Position numbers and translations under genes: made by a program. Shown here one piece after another: positions 8,246 to 16,715 of a DNA stretch of 64,000 nt; position 1 is the stretch's first letter; each line of letters begins with the position of its first letter. The DNA comes from Leucobacter edaphi. GTDB lineage: Bacteria; Actinomycetota; Actinomycetes; Actinomycetales; Microbacteriaceae. The stretch is from assembly GCF_016522535.1 (NCBI RefSeq), contig NZ_JAEHOI010000001.1, positions 62,001-126,000 on the forward strand. The letters run 5' to 3'. Under the pieces are notes generated by a model that worked only from the letters and a program-made list of their open reading frames with translations, was not told the DNA's origin and did no database searches.

Positions 8246-8470
8246 CTAGCGGTTCCTCGGGTGCTGCCGCGCCCTGCGCTCGTTGCCCCGCTGATAATTC
8301 CCGGTCCACCGGGCCATCGCGAGCTGCGGATCCCGCTCGGCATCGCGGAGGAACTGCGCCGCCCGGGGGCCGCGCAGGACGGTGGCCCGACGGCCGTGGT
8401 GGGTGATGACCACGGTGCCATCCTGGCGTTCGGTGTAGTCGAATCCGTGCGGGCTGCTCACACCGCCCAC
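8246..8470 (-). CDS. Small conserved protein of unknown function
   Basis: A 74-residue basic protein (FDYTERQDGTVVITHHGRRA... GNYQRGNERRARQHPRNR). The beta-rich first half, an RATVLRG turn and the basic, disordered tail look like a conserved small actinobacterial protein, though I cannot name a function. It converges on the HXXEE gene with 6 bp between the stops. Confidence 0.6.
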   Translation of the reverse strand: MGGVSSPHGFDYTERQDGTVVITHHGRRATVLRGPRAAQFLRDAERDPQLAMARWTGNYQRGNERRARQHPRNR

Positions 8471-8606
8471 CCTAGACCTCGCACGCCGCGGGCCGACGGG
8501 ACGCGACGGCCCGTTCGCACCTTGCGGGCCGCATCGGGGCTCCTCGCCGAAGTGGGGTGGATTCCCCGGTTGAACATTTCGTTACTCACACGATCTTGCC
8601 AATTCC

Positions 8607-8630
8607 GCTGCCTACTCTTGAGTAGGCAGC
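8607..8630. promoter_or_regulatory. Perfect inverted repeat, likely TetR operator
   Basis: Ten-base perfect arms GCTGCCTACT and AGTAGGCAGC separated by CTTG. It lies 42 bp before the ATG of the TetR gene at 8672, with a GAGGAG-like purine stretch just after. The size and symmetry fit a TetR dimer site, so autoregulation is likely and control of the downstream ATPase is possible. Confidence 0.7.
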
Positions 8631-8671
8631 GAGGAGACGAGCGGCCGGCCTCAGCACGAGAGGCATCAGAA

Positions 8672-9307
8672 ATGCGGCAACGCTCCGAGGCACGGGCCCC
8701 GGGGCCCCAGAGGCTTGGAGCGGAGCGGGTGAAGCAGCACGGCGCGCGAAATAGCGAGAGAACCCGGCGTTCCCTGCTCGATGCCGCGACCATGCTGCTC
8801 AGCGAGCGCGGCATGACGGTCTCGCTCGAAACGATCGCAACCGCGGCCGGGGTCACTCGAGCGGGACTCCTGCACCACTTCCCGAACCGGGAAGAGCTGA
8901 TCCGGGCCGTTGCGGAGGACACCGTCGCGCGTTTCCGCGAAGCCGTCGACGCGAACTTCGATCCGGCGGAGCAGCGCCCCGGCGGGTTGCTCCGCGCGTA
9001 TATCCGAACCCTGTTTGCGAGCGAGCGGCCCCCGATCGAGATCGACTATCCCGGGCTGTGGCACGCGCTCGCGACCTCGCCGGGCGTCGATGAATTCCTG
9101 ATCGCAGACGCGCAGCGGTGGCGTGAGGCCTTCGCCGTCGACGGTCTGCACGAGGACCGGATCCTCGTGGTGATGAACGCCGCCGAGGGGGTCGTCGCGG
9201 CAGCCCAGTGGGACACGGGCATTTCTGCTGCGATGGTCTCTCGCGCCCGGCAGGTCCTGCTGTCACTGACCGAGGGCGATGGGCCGCTCGCCCTGGCCGC
9301 CGCATGA
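8672..9307 (+). CDS. TetR-family regulator upstream of the P-type ATPase
   Basis: A 211-residue regulator. The N-terminal 25 residues are basic and variable, then the HTH runs through MTVSLETIATAAGVTRAGLLHHFPNREELIRAV (about 50-82), where LLHHF replaces the usual LYxHF. The ligand domain ends LSLTEGDGPLALAAA. The ATG at 8672 follows the 10-bp palindrome at 8607-8630; a GTG 57 bp further in is an alternative start. The P-type ATPase starts 61 bp after the stop on the same strand, so this TetR is the natural candidate for its regulator. Confidence 0.85.
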   Translation: MRQRSEARAPGPQRLGAERVKQHGARNSERTRRSLLDAATMLLSERGMTVSLETIATAAGVTRAGLLHHFPNREELIRAVAEDTVARFREAVDANFDPAEQRPGGLLRAYIRTLFASERPPIEIDYPGLWHALATSPGVDEFLIADAQRWREAFAVDGLHEDRILVVMNAAEGVVAAAQWDTGISAAMVSRARQVLLSLTEGDGPLALAAA

Positions 9308-9368
9308 ACGTATGTGCACGAGTCGCGGATCGAGCCGCGGCGCACGAGCTGCCCGAAAGGCGACACGC

Positions 9369-11807
9369 ATGACCGATACCAGCACCGTCACCCGGACCGG
9401 GCTCACCGGAGAGGAGGCCGAGCGTCGGTTGCGCGACGGCCAGGGGAACGCGCAGCCCGCCGGTTCCGGCCGATCGCTGTGGCAGATCCTCGCGGCGAAC
9501 GTCTTCACGCACTTCAACGCGATCGTGTTCGCCGGCTTCGGAGTGCTCCTCGCGCTCGGGCGCTGGCAGGACGCGCTGTTCGGGATCCCGGCCCTGTTCA
9601 ACACGGTGATCGGCGTGGTGCAGGAGTACAACGCGAAGCGCACCCTCGACCAGCTGGCCGTGTTGAACGCCCCGACGGCGCGGGTGCTGCGCGACGGCGT
9701 CGAACACGAGATCCCCCCGGCGCAGGTGGTGCTGGGTGACGCGCTCGTACTGCGGACGGGGGATCAGATCACCGCCGACGCGCGAGTGATCGAGGATCAC
9801 GGCGCAGGATCCGCGGCCTTCGACGTCGACGAATCGCTGCTCACGGGCGAATCCGACCCGATCCGCAAGCACAGTGGCGACGAGCTGCTCTCGGGGGCGA
9901 GCGTGGTCGCGGGCTCCGCGCTGGCGGAGGTCACGCGGGTGGGCGCCGAGTCGTACGCCGCGAAGCTCACGGTCGAGGCGCGCAAGTTCTCGCTCGTGCA
10001 GTCCGAACTGCGGGGCAGCATCAACCGTCTGCTGCGCTGGATCTCGTGGGCGCTGGTGCCCCTGATCCTCATCGTCGCGAGCGGGCAGATGCGCGCGCAC
10101 GGCGGCTGGGCCGATGCGATCGCGAGCGGCGAGTGGGTTGAGGCCGTCGTCGGAGCTGTGGCTGCGGTCATCGCGATGGTCCCGCTCGGCCTCGTGCTGA
10201 TCACGAGCATTGCGTTCGCGGTGAGCGGGGTGAAGCTGGCTCAGGACCAGGTGCTGATCCAGGAGCTCCCTGCGGTCGAGGGGCTCGCGCGCGTCGACGT
10301 GCTCTGCCTCGACAAGACGGGCACGCTTACGACCGGGGAGATGGCGTTCGAGGGCGTGCACCCGATCGCCGAGGTGCCGGGGTGGCAGGGCGTGCTTGGC
10401 CGGCTGGGAACGGCCCCCGACGCGAACGCGACAGCCCGCCACCTGGCCGGCGCGTTCGGCGAGCATGCCGCGCCGCGCGTGATCGAGGCCGTTCCGTTCG
10501 ACTCGGCTCGCAAATGGAGCGCCCTGTTCACCGAGGGGGACGCAGCGGCACGCGGCGGGACCTGGGTGTTCGGTGCCGCCGAGTTTGTGCTGCGCACCCC
10601 CGTCTCCGCATCGGCGCGAGACGCGATCGAGCGCGCGGGCGCGCTCTCGGAGCAGGGCCTGCGGACCCTCCTCCTCGCCTACACGGCCCTGCCGCTCCCG
10701 GGCGGCGAGGATCCTGCGCTGCCGGAGGGCCTCGAACCGGTGGCGCTCGTCACATTCAGGGAGCAGGCGCGCGGCGACGCGGCGCAGACGCTGCAGTACT
10801 TCGCCGATCAGGGAGTTGGCGTGCGCGTGATCTCCGGCGACGATCCGCGCACGGTTGCTGCGGTGGCCCGCCACGTCGGACTCGCCGACGCGCGGCCCAT
10901 CGACGCCCGCACGCTCCCGGAGGGCCTCGATGAGCTCGCCGAGGTGATGGAGACGGGGCGCGTGTTCGGCCGGGTGACCCCTCAACAGAAGCGCGCCATG
11001 GTGCACGCCCTGCAGCGCCGCGGACACGTCGTCGCGATGACGGGTGACGGCGTCAACGACGCTCTCGCGATCAAGGACGCAGACCTCGGCATCGCGATGG
11101 ACACGGCGACCGCGGCCACCAAGGCCGTCGCGCGCGTGGTGCTCCTCGACGGCCGCTTCGACCGGATGCCCGGCGTCGTGGCCGAGGGGCGTCGGGTGAT
11201 CGCGAACATCGAGCGGGTGTCGATGCTGTTCCTCACGAAGACCACGTACGCGATCGCGATCGGCGTGATCTTCGGCCTGCTCGCGTGGGCGTTCCCGTTC
11301 CTCCCGAGGCAGCTGTCGATCACGGACGGGCTCACGATCGGGATCCCGGCGTTCTTCCTCGCCCTCCTCCCGAATGCCGCCCGTTACCGCTCGGGCTTCC
11401 TGAAACGCTCACTCAGTTTTGCGATCCCGGCCGGCCTCATCGTCACGGCCGGTTTGATCGAACTCCACCTGATCGCACGCTCCCTCGGGACGTTCACGAC
11501 CATGCAGCTGCAATCGGCCAATACGCTCGTGCTCGCGGGGATCGCCCTGTGGGTGCTCGCGGTGCTCGCGCGTCCGGTGCACCCGTTCAGGATCGCCGTC
11601 GTCGCCGCAATGTACGCCGGCCTCGGGCTCGTGTGGATGATCCCGATCACGCGGGACTTCTTCCAGGTCACCTGGCTTCCAGAGCCCCTGCTGTGGCTCG
11701 TCTGCGGGATCGTCGCCGTGGGGATCATCCTCGTCGAGATCCTTCGCGCCTGGCACCTCAGGAACGTGGTCGGTCGCGACCAGGGCCGGCCGGTGCGCTC
11801 GAGCTAG
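9369..11807 (+). CDS. CtpE-like cation-transporting P-type ATPase
   Basis: An 812-residue P-type ATPase in the inner membrane. Key motifs are intact: LLTGES in the actuator domain (about 156-161), the phosphorylation site DKTGTLT (Asp near 315) and TGDGVNDALAIKDADLGIAM (about 558). It has no N-terminal metal-binding CxxC, and the M4 segment (AMVPLGLVLIT) lacks the CPC/CPx of heavy-metal pumps. The sequence before the phosphorylation site (QELPAVEGLARVDVLCLDKTG) and the length match mycobacterial CtpE, a calcium importer; calcium is therefore the best guess for the ion. The C-terminal membrane region has about six helices. It ends by overlapping a convergent gene by 4 bp. Confidence 0.87.
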   Translation: MTDTSTVTRTGLTGEEAERRLRDGQGNAQPAGSGRSLWQILAANVFTHFNAIVFAGFGVLLALGRWQDALFGIPALFNTVIGVVQEYNAKRTLDQLAVLNAPTARVLRDGVEHEIPPAQVVLGDALVLRTGDQITADARVIEDHGAGSAAFDVDESLLTGESDPIRKHSGDELLSGASVVAGSALAEVTRVGAESYAAKLTVEARKFSLVQSELRGSINRLLRWISWALVPLILIVASGQMRAHGGWADAIASGEWVEAVVGAVAAVIAMVPLGLVLITSIAFAVSGVKLAQDQVLIQELPAVEGLARVDVLCLDKTGTLTTGEMAFEGVHPIAEVPGWQGVLGRLGTAPDANATARHLAGAFGEHAAPRVIEAVPFDSARKWSALFTEGDAAARGGTWVFGAAEFVLRTPVSASARDAIERAGALSEQGLRTLLLAYTALPLPGGEDPALPEGLEPVALVTFREQARGDAAQTLQYFADQGVGVRVISGDDPRTVAAVARHVGLADARPIDARTLPEGLDELAEVMETGRVFGRVTPQQKRAMVHALQRRGHVVAMTGDGVNDALAIKDADLGIAMDTATAATKAVARVVLLDGRFDRMPGVVAEGRRVIANIERVSMLFLTKTTYAIAIGVIFGLLAWAFPFLPRQLSITDGLTIGIPAFFLALLPNAARYRSGFLKRSLSFAIPAGLIVTAGLIELHLIARSLGTFTTMQLQSANTLVLAGIALWVLAVLARPVHPFRIAVVAAMYAGLGLVWMIPITRDFFQVTWLPEPLLWLVCGIVAVGIILVEILRAWHLRNVVGRDQGRPVRSS

Positions 11808-12724
11808 CCCAGCAGGAGACGCTCGACGCCCTCGGCCATCGGGGTCGCGCGGAACGCGGGGAAGGCGCTCGCGAACTTCGAGGAGTCGAAGATGTTGTCC
11901 TGCCGGTAGCGCGGAAGTAGCTCGAGCATCTCCTTGACCGCCGGGTCGACGTGGGCGCCGGCACGGAACACCTGCTCGGGGATGACGCGCGGTCGGATCC
12001 GACGCCCCGTGACCTCCGCTGCCCGCTCCACGATCCGGGCGTAGCTCGGGTGATCGGGGTCGACCGGCAGGTGCCACGTCTGGCCGTACGCCTCTGGGGA
12101 GTTGCCGAGCAGGGCCAGCGCGCGGCTCGCGTCGGGTGTCCAGATGAGGCTGCGCCTGGTCTGATCGCTGATCGGGATCCTTGGCCGCTTCCCTGCCCGG
12201 ATGCGATCGAAGATCGCCGTGTTCGTGAAGCTGCGGGTCTTGTCGGGGCCGTAGAACTCGGGTGCGCGGCCGATCAGGCCGTCGATCCTGCCGTCCGCGA
12301 TCGCGTCGAGCACCAGTGTCGCGGTCTCCGCCCGGACCCTGCCCTTCGCGCCGAGCGGCCGGAATTCGGTCGCCTCGGTCTGCGGTTCCGCGGTCTGCGG
12401 GTACATGTAGGTGTTGTCGAAGAACACCAGTCGGGCATCGTGCTCCGCCGCTGCCGCGAGGGCGTTCTCGATCATCCGGGGGAATCGCTCCGCCATGAGC
12501 TCGGAGTCCATGGGGAGCCCGGCGGTGACGTAGACGATATCGCTCCCGGCGACCGCGCTCTTCGTGGCCTCGGGGTCGAGGAGGTCCGCCGCGACGAGTT
12601 CGTCGCGCGGGTGCACCGCCCGCGGGCTGCGGCTCACGAGCCGGATGTCGTCGGTGTGGGTGCGACGGAGCTCGCGCGCGAGCTCATCGGCGATCTGGCC
12701 GCCGGCGCCGAGGATGGTCTGCAT
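11804..12724 (-). CDS. NAD(P)-dependent epimerase/reductase (extended SDR type)
   Basis: A 306-residue Rossmann protein starting MQTILGAGGQIADELARELR, with the GxGGxI dinucleotide loop at residues 6-11. An acidic strand end DLL and an FFDNTYMYPQTAEP segment equivalent to the SDR tyrosine region follow. The C-terminal substrate part is of the NAD-dependent epimerase/dehydratase or NmrA-like kind. It is the last gene of a TetR-PfpI-SDR cluster (51 bp after the PfpI stop), which suggests induction by a reactive small molecule. The substrate cannot be read. Confidence 0.8.
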   Translation of the reverse strand: MQTILGAGGQIADELARELRRTHTDDIRLVSRSPRAVHPRDELVAADLLDPEATKSAVAGSDIVYVTAGLPMDSELMAERFPRMIENALAAAAEHDARLVFFDNTYMYPQTAEPQTEATEFRPLGAKGRVRAETATLVLDAIADGRIDGLIGRAPEFYGPDKTRSFTNTAIFDRIRAGKRPRIPISDQTRRSLIWTPDASRALALLGNSPEAYGQTWHLPVDPDHPSYARIVERAAEVTGRRIRPRVIPEQVFRAGAHVDPAVKEMLELLPRYRQDNIFDSSKFASAFPAFRATPMAEGVERLLLG

Positions 12725-12775
12725 GGGCTGCTTCCTAGGGTGCTGATCTGGGGGTGAAGGGGATGCGGCGGGGCG

Positions 12776-13462
12776 CTAAAAGAGCGTGGCGAAGCGCTCG
12801 GCCGTCGCTCGGGCGGAGGCGGGGTTCTGGCCGGTCACGAGGCGACCGTCGGCGACGGTGTTGCTGACGAAGGGGAGCGCGGCTTTGGAGTAGTCGGCGC
12901 CGAGGTCCTTCGCCCGCTGCTCGACGTCATAGGGCGCGATTCGCGAGATGCCCGCCAGGATCTCCTCGTTCCAGGAGAAACCGGTGATGCGGCGCCCGGC
13001 GAGCAGCGGGGATCCATCGGGCCGAGTGGTCTCGAGGAGGCCGCAGTATCCGTGGCAGATCGCCCCGACCGCGCCGCCGCGGTCGGCGATTTCCCCCGTG
13101 AGCCGCTGCAGGCCCGTGCTCGACGGGAAATCGAACATCACGCCGTGGCCGCCGGTGAAGTAGATGCCGTCGTAGCCAGCGCTGTCGACCTCGTCAGCGG
13201 CGAGCGTCGACTCGAGGCGAGCCATCCGCCACGGGTCGCGGTGCCAGCGTCGCGCTGACGCGTCCATGAGCGGGAAGCGCAGCGATCGCGGCTCGAGGGG
13301 AGAGCGGCCGCCGGCCGGGCTGATCAGAGTGTATTCGAAGCCTCGTTCCTCGAAGACGTCGGTGGCGTGCGTGAGCTCGGAGAGCCAGAGCCCGGTGCGA
13401 TGAGTGGGGCGGGTGGCGAAGCGGTCGGTGTTCGTCACCGCGATGAGGATGCGTGTGGTCAT
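12776..13462 (-). CDS. DJ-1/PfpI-family protein
   Basis: A 228-residue class I glutamine amidotransferase-like protein. The nucleophile elbow AICHGYCG carries the conserved Cys-His (about residues 130-137), and YFTGGHGVMFDFP (about 102-114) is the oxyanion-side motif typical of the DJ-1/Hsp31-like group (glyoxalase III or deglycase activities claimed for relatives). The start overlaps the stop of the TetR gene by four bases (ATGA), so the two are translationally coupled. Function in aldehyde or thiol stress is inference from the family. Confidence 0.85.
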   Translation of the reverse strand: MTTRILIAVTNTDRFATRPTHRTGLWLSELTHATDVFEERGFEYTLISPAGGRSPLEPRSLRFPLMDASARRWHRDPWRMARLESTLAADEVDSAGYDGIYFTGGHGVMFDFPSSTGLQRLTGEIADRGGAVGAICHGYCGLLETTRPDGSPLLAGRRITGFSWNEEILAGISRIAPYDVEQRAKDLGADYSKAALPFVSNTVADGRLVTGQNPASARATAERFATLF

Positions 13463-14091
13463 GCTGAGAGGTCCTTCGTGTTCGATTTGGTCTGCGTGCC
13501 GACTGCCCGATCCGCGTGCCCCGCGGGGAATGCGGCGCGGAAGGTCTCGCGGATCCGGGCGTCGATCTCCGCGGGATCGGCATTGGGAAGTTTGCCGTCG
13601 AGATGGAGGAAGGCGAGGCCGTGCGCGAGGGCCCATCCCGCGGTCGCGGCGCCCGCGGGCGCGCCGGCTGGGAGCGCCTCCACGATCGCCGTGTCGAGGT
13701 ATTCGTGCAGTGCTGATGCCGCGCGCACCCGCTCGTCGTCCTGGTCGTTGCAGGGGCGCCCGAACATGAGCTGGAACAGCGCCGGGCGGCTCATGGCGAA
13801 TCGCACGTAGGCGACGGCGAACTCGGCGCCGCCGCCCCCGGTCCCGTCGGCACCGGCGCTGGTCTGCAGTGCCGCCAGGAGGTCCTGCATGCCCTGCACC
13901 GCGAGCGCGGACTCGAGCTCTTCCCGGTCGGCGAAGTGGCGATACGGGGCTGCCGTGGACACGCTGGCCTGGCGGGCGACGGCGCGGAGGGAGAACGGTT
14001 CGCCGCTCTCGAGGAGTTCGAACCCGGCCCTGAGGAGGGCCGCGCGCAGATCGCCGTGATGGTAGGCGATCTTGTTCGTGGGCTTGGTCAT
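13459..14091 (-). CDS. TetR-family regulator, first gene of the PfpI operon
   Basis: A 210-residue regulator. The HTH runs through FSLRAVARQASVSTAAPYRHFADREELESAL (about 33-63). The C-terminal part (RFAMSRPALFQLMFGRPCNDQD... GWALAHGLAFLHLDGKLP) belongs to the TetR_C_13/WHG-type domain. It heads a three-gene operon with the PfpI-like protein (ATGA overlap) and the SDR. A short palindrome at 14105-14119, just upstream of its start, suggests autorepression. Confidence 0.88.
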   Translation of the reverse strand: MTKPTNKIAYHHGDLRAALLRAGFELLESGEPFSLRAVARQASVSTAAPYRHFADREELESALAVQGMQDLLAALQTSAGADGTGGGGAEFAVAYVRFAMSRPALFQLMFGRPCNDQDDERVRAASALHEYLDTAIVEALPAGAPAGAATAGWALAHGLAFLHLDGKLPNADPAEIDARIRETFRAAFPAGHADRAVGTQTKSNTKDLSA

Positions 14092-14104
14092 GCGGAATCC
14101 TTAA

Positions 14105-14119
14105 GTAAGCGGTGCTTAC
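14105..14119. promoter_or_regulatory. Inverted repeat upstream of the TetR operon
   Basis: GTAAGC-GGT-GCTTAC, six-base perfect arms with a 3-base spacer, 14 bp upstream of the TetR start. It is suitably placed to overlap the promoter of the minus-strand operon. Binding is inferred from position only. Confidence 0.5.
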
Positions 14120-14299
14120 ATGGTGGCACATGGGGGCGCAGAAACCCGAGATCCGGCTGGGAATTTGCAGTTCCTCCAGGTTTCACCGGGGAGCATGCCC
14201 GGGTCGAGGGTCCCGCGGGCGTCGGGTGCGGCGCGCGAGGTGCGCAGCGCCTTTCTGCCCGAAAGCTCCCGCTCAGCCGGGGAACGTAAGATACCGGGG

Positions 14300-14797
14300 A
14301 TGGGTATCCGGGCTGCGCTGTACCGCCGAGACCGTTCGGCCTCGTCCGGCCGATCCCTCGCGCGGATGCTGGTCATGCTCGGCACCGTCCTCGGGGTCGT
14401 GATCGGCGTCGTCGCAATGCACGGGACCGCCTCCGAGGCGGTCGCCCCGTCCACCCAGCACGCCGCGGTCAGCGGCCCCGTCGCGCAGCACGGAGGAAGT
14501 GGCGCGGGCGCGTTCGGGGAGGTCGCTGCGGGCGGCCCCTCGGCCCCCGCTTCCGCGGTCGGTTCCGCCGATGACCGGTCCTCCGGTGCCTGCGGCTCCT
14601 GCGGGGGCCACGCGGAGGGTGCCGGGGCCGCGCTCTGCCTGCTGGCCCTGCTCGCGCTCGGCGCGCTCGGGATCGTGCTCCGCGGTGCCCTGCTGGGCTT
14701 CGCTGCCGGCCGGCCACTCGTGCTGATCACGAGCGGGTTGCGTTCGCGTCCGCCCGAGGCGCCGAACCGGATCGCCCTCGGGATCTCCCGGACCTGA
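14300..14797 (+). CDS. DUF6153-like membrane protein
   Basis: A 165-residue protein with two helices. The first (LARMLVMLGTVLGVVIGVVAMHG) ends in the MHG motif typical of DUF6153, and the second is ALCLLALLALGALGIVL. Between them is a loop with CGSCGGH, a possible metal site. A TAAGAT -10 box at 14287-14292 lies seven bases before the ATG, implying a leaderless mRNA and excluding the longer upstream frame. The next gene encodes the copper protein CueP, so a copper role is a reasonable inference, not shown. Confidence 0.65.
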   Translation: MGIRAALYRRDRSASSGRSLARMLVMLGTVLGVVIGVVAMHGTASEAVAPSTQHAAVSGPVAQHGGSGAGAFGEVAAGGPSAPASAVGSADDRSSGACGSCGGHAEGAGAALCLLALLALGALGIVLRGALLGFAAGRPLVLITSGLRSRPPEAPNRIALGISRT

Positions 14798-14878
14798 AGC
14801 GCCTCGGGAGGGCGCAAACGCGTGCTCTCCGTGACGCCGAATCACCCACGAGACCCGAACGCCGAGAAAGGCGAAGCT

Positions 14879-15544
14879 ATGCCTCAAATCCCTGAACACC
14901 ACACCAGAACGGGCGCCCGGCGCCTGACGATCGCGATCGCGGCGACGGCGCTGATCGGCCTACCGCTCGCCCTCGCCGGGTGCGCGAGCGCGCCGGATGC
15001 GCCCGCCGAGAGTTCCGCATCCGGGAGCAACTCCGCTGGCGGAACCGTCGCGCCCGACGCGCTGCTCGCTCCACTGGAACTCGACGGCCGCGCGACGACG
15101 GAGGTCATCGACGCGCTCGACGCCCTGCCCCTCGCCGAACGCCCCGGCGATCTCATGGCCTCGATCCGCCCTGACACCCTGGTCCTGACGAACCAGGCCG
15201 GGGCAGAGGCACGGCTCCCGATGCCGGAGGACCGGTTCTACGTGTCGATCGCCCCGTACGTCGAGCAGACCCACGAGTGCCACTTCCACAGCCTCACCAC
15301 CTGCGTGGGGGAACTGCGCAACGCCGAGGTGTCCCTGACCGTCACCGACGCGAGCACGGGCGAGAACATCTTTGCCGAACAGCGCGTGACCGCCGACAAC
15401 GGATTCCTGGGCCTGTGGGTGCCTCGCGGGCCCGAATACGAGGTGAGGATCGAGCGCGACGGTCGGGCCGCAGAGACCCGTATTGTCACGGACACGGCCG
15501 ACGCGGCAACCTGCCTCACGACGATGCAACTCACGAACGCCTGA
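14879..15544 (+). CDS. cueP: CueP-family copper-binding lipoprotein
   Basis: A 221-residue exported lipoprotein. The signal peptide ends in the lipobox LAGC with Cys35. The CueP core contains DRFYVSIAPYVEQTHECHFH followed by SLTTCVGEL. Cys134 and Cys142 have the same spacing of 8 as the copper-binding Cys96 and Cys104 of Salmonella CueP, and Cys212 near the C-terminus corresponds to its third Cys. In Salmonella this periplasmic protein buffers copper and supplies it to Cu,Zn-SOD; here it would sit on the outer face of the membrane. RBS GAGAAAGG precedes the ATG. It follows the DUF6153 gene by 81 bp. Confidence 0.88.
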   Translation: MPQIPEHHTRTGARRLTIAIAATALIGLPLALAGCASAPDAPAESSASGSNSAGGTVAPDALLAPLELDGRATTEVIDALDALPLAERPGDLMASIRPDTLVLTNQAGAEARLPMPEDRFYVSIAPYVEQTHECHFHSLTTCVGELRNAEVSLTVTDASTGENIFAEQRVTADNGFLGLWVPRGPEYEVRIERDGRAAETRIVTDTADAATCLTTMQLTNA

Positions 15545-15572
15545 TCACGCGAGGGGCCAGTACACTCGTGCT

Positions 15573-16199
15573 GTGCCCCTCGCCGTCTGGCTCTCCCTCG
15601 TTGTCGCAATGCTCGCGATCAGTCTCACGCCCGGCGCTGGGGCGATCAACACGATGTCGAACGCGATGACGGTCGGATGGCGGCGCTCGATCTGGGGCGT
15701 GCTCGGCCAGCAACTCGCGTTGATCGTGCACCTCGCGATCGTGGCGGCCGGCGTCGGGGTGATCGTCGCGAATTCCCCTGCGCTGTTCGAGGGGATCCGC
15801 TACGTGGGTGCCGCCTATCTCGTCTATCTCGGGCTGCGGCTGATCTTCGCGAAGCCGGAGACCGCGGATCCCGAGGCCCCCTCGGATCTCCCGGGGGAGT
15901 CGAACTGGTCGATCCTGCGCCGGGGCTTCTGGGTGAATCTGCTGAATCCGAAGGCCGTCGTGTTCTTCCTCGCCTTCATTCCGCAGTTCGTTTCGCCGGA
16001 GCGCGACCTGGCGCGGCAGTATTTGGTGCTCGGACTCACCGTCGTGGCGATCGATGTGATCGTGATGTGGGGGTTCTTCGCCGTCGTCGCTCGCTCCTTC
16101 CGGAGGATCACGGCAACGCGCCGCGGGCAGTTGACGCTGAACCGCGTGTTCGGCTCGCTCTTCGTCGGCGTGGCCGCGCTGCTCCTCTTCGTGCACTAG
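15573..16199 (+). CDS. LysE/RhtB-family exporter
   Basis: A 208-residue membrane exporter, the standard length for LysE/RhtB amino-acid or homoserine efflux proteins. The family features are the N-terminal SLTPGAGAINTMSNAMTVGW loop, the central AAYLVYLGLRL helix, and GFWVNLLNPKAVVFFLAFIPQF. A TACACT -10 box at 15561-15566 is six bases before the GTG start, indicating a leaderless transcript separate from cueP. Substrate unknown. Confidence 0.9.
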   Translation: MPLAVWLSLVVAMLAISLTPGAGAINTMSNAMTVGWRRSIWGVLGQQLALIVHLAIVAAGVGVIVANSPALFEGIRYVGAAYLVYLGLRLIFAKPETADPEAPSDLPGESNWSILRRGFWVNLLNPKAVVFFLAFIPQFVSPERDLARQYLVLGLTVVAIDVIVMWGFFAVVARSFRRITATRRGQLTLNRVFGSLFVGVAALLLFVH

Positions 16200-16715
16200 T
16201 GGCCGGATGCGGGAGCAAGAGCGTGGCCGAACCGTTCTTCCCGCGGGGAAAAGCGCGATGCCGCCTGTCGATCGTTGGGGGGAAACTCACGACGGGCGGC
16301 ACCGCGGACTGTGGACCACTTCGGTGAAGCGGAGTGCGGCCGGAGCGTGGCCGCGGGGTTGCCGGGGCTGCGCCTCGACCTGCTGAGTGATTCGCGAAGA
16401 CTGCGATGCTGGTGCGGATTCGAACTTGCCGACGGTTCACAAATTTATCAGGGCGATAACGTCAGACGAAGCCGGAAAGCTGGCAGTGTTCTTTCAGTGC
16501 TGTCCCGCGCCGGAACGAATCTCGCACGGGTGGCGGGGTGCGCATTGGGGCGTTTGCCCCGATCCGGCTGTTACTCTTTCACCCGCGACATGGCAGGGAT
16601 CGGGGGTGTGAGAGTGGCAGACTCCTCGAACGCTTCTGGGGAATATGCCTCACCCGGCAGGGCGTCGAGCCCGAGCCGTCCCGTGCCCGCTGACACGCGC
16701 GAAGCGCTCATCCCG
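16200..16715. other. Intergenic stretch without a convincing gene
   Basis: 516 bases between the LysE stop and the PrmC-like start. The only long plus-strand frame here is the in-frame upstream extension of the PrmC-like gene and has no family similarity; GTG codons near 16614 and 16683 are possible alternative starts of that gene. No hairpin terminator or RNA gene was recognised. Confidence 0.5.

Noticed and set aside
8853-11027. 724-residue minus-strand frame
   Set aside because: Complement of the P-type ATPase; no family features.
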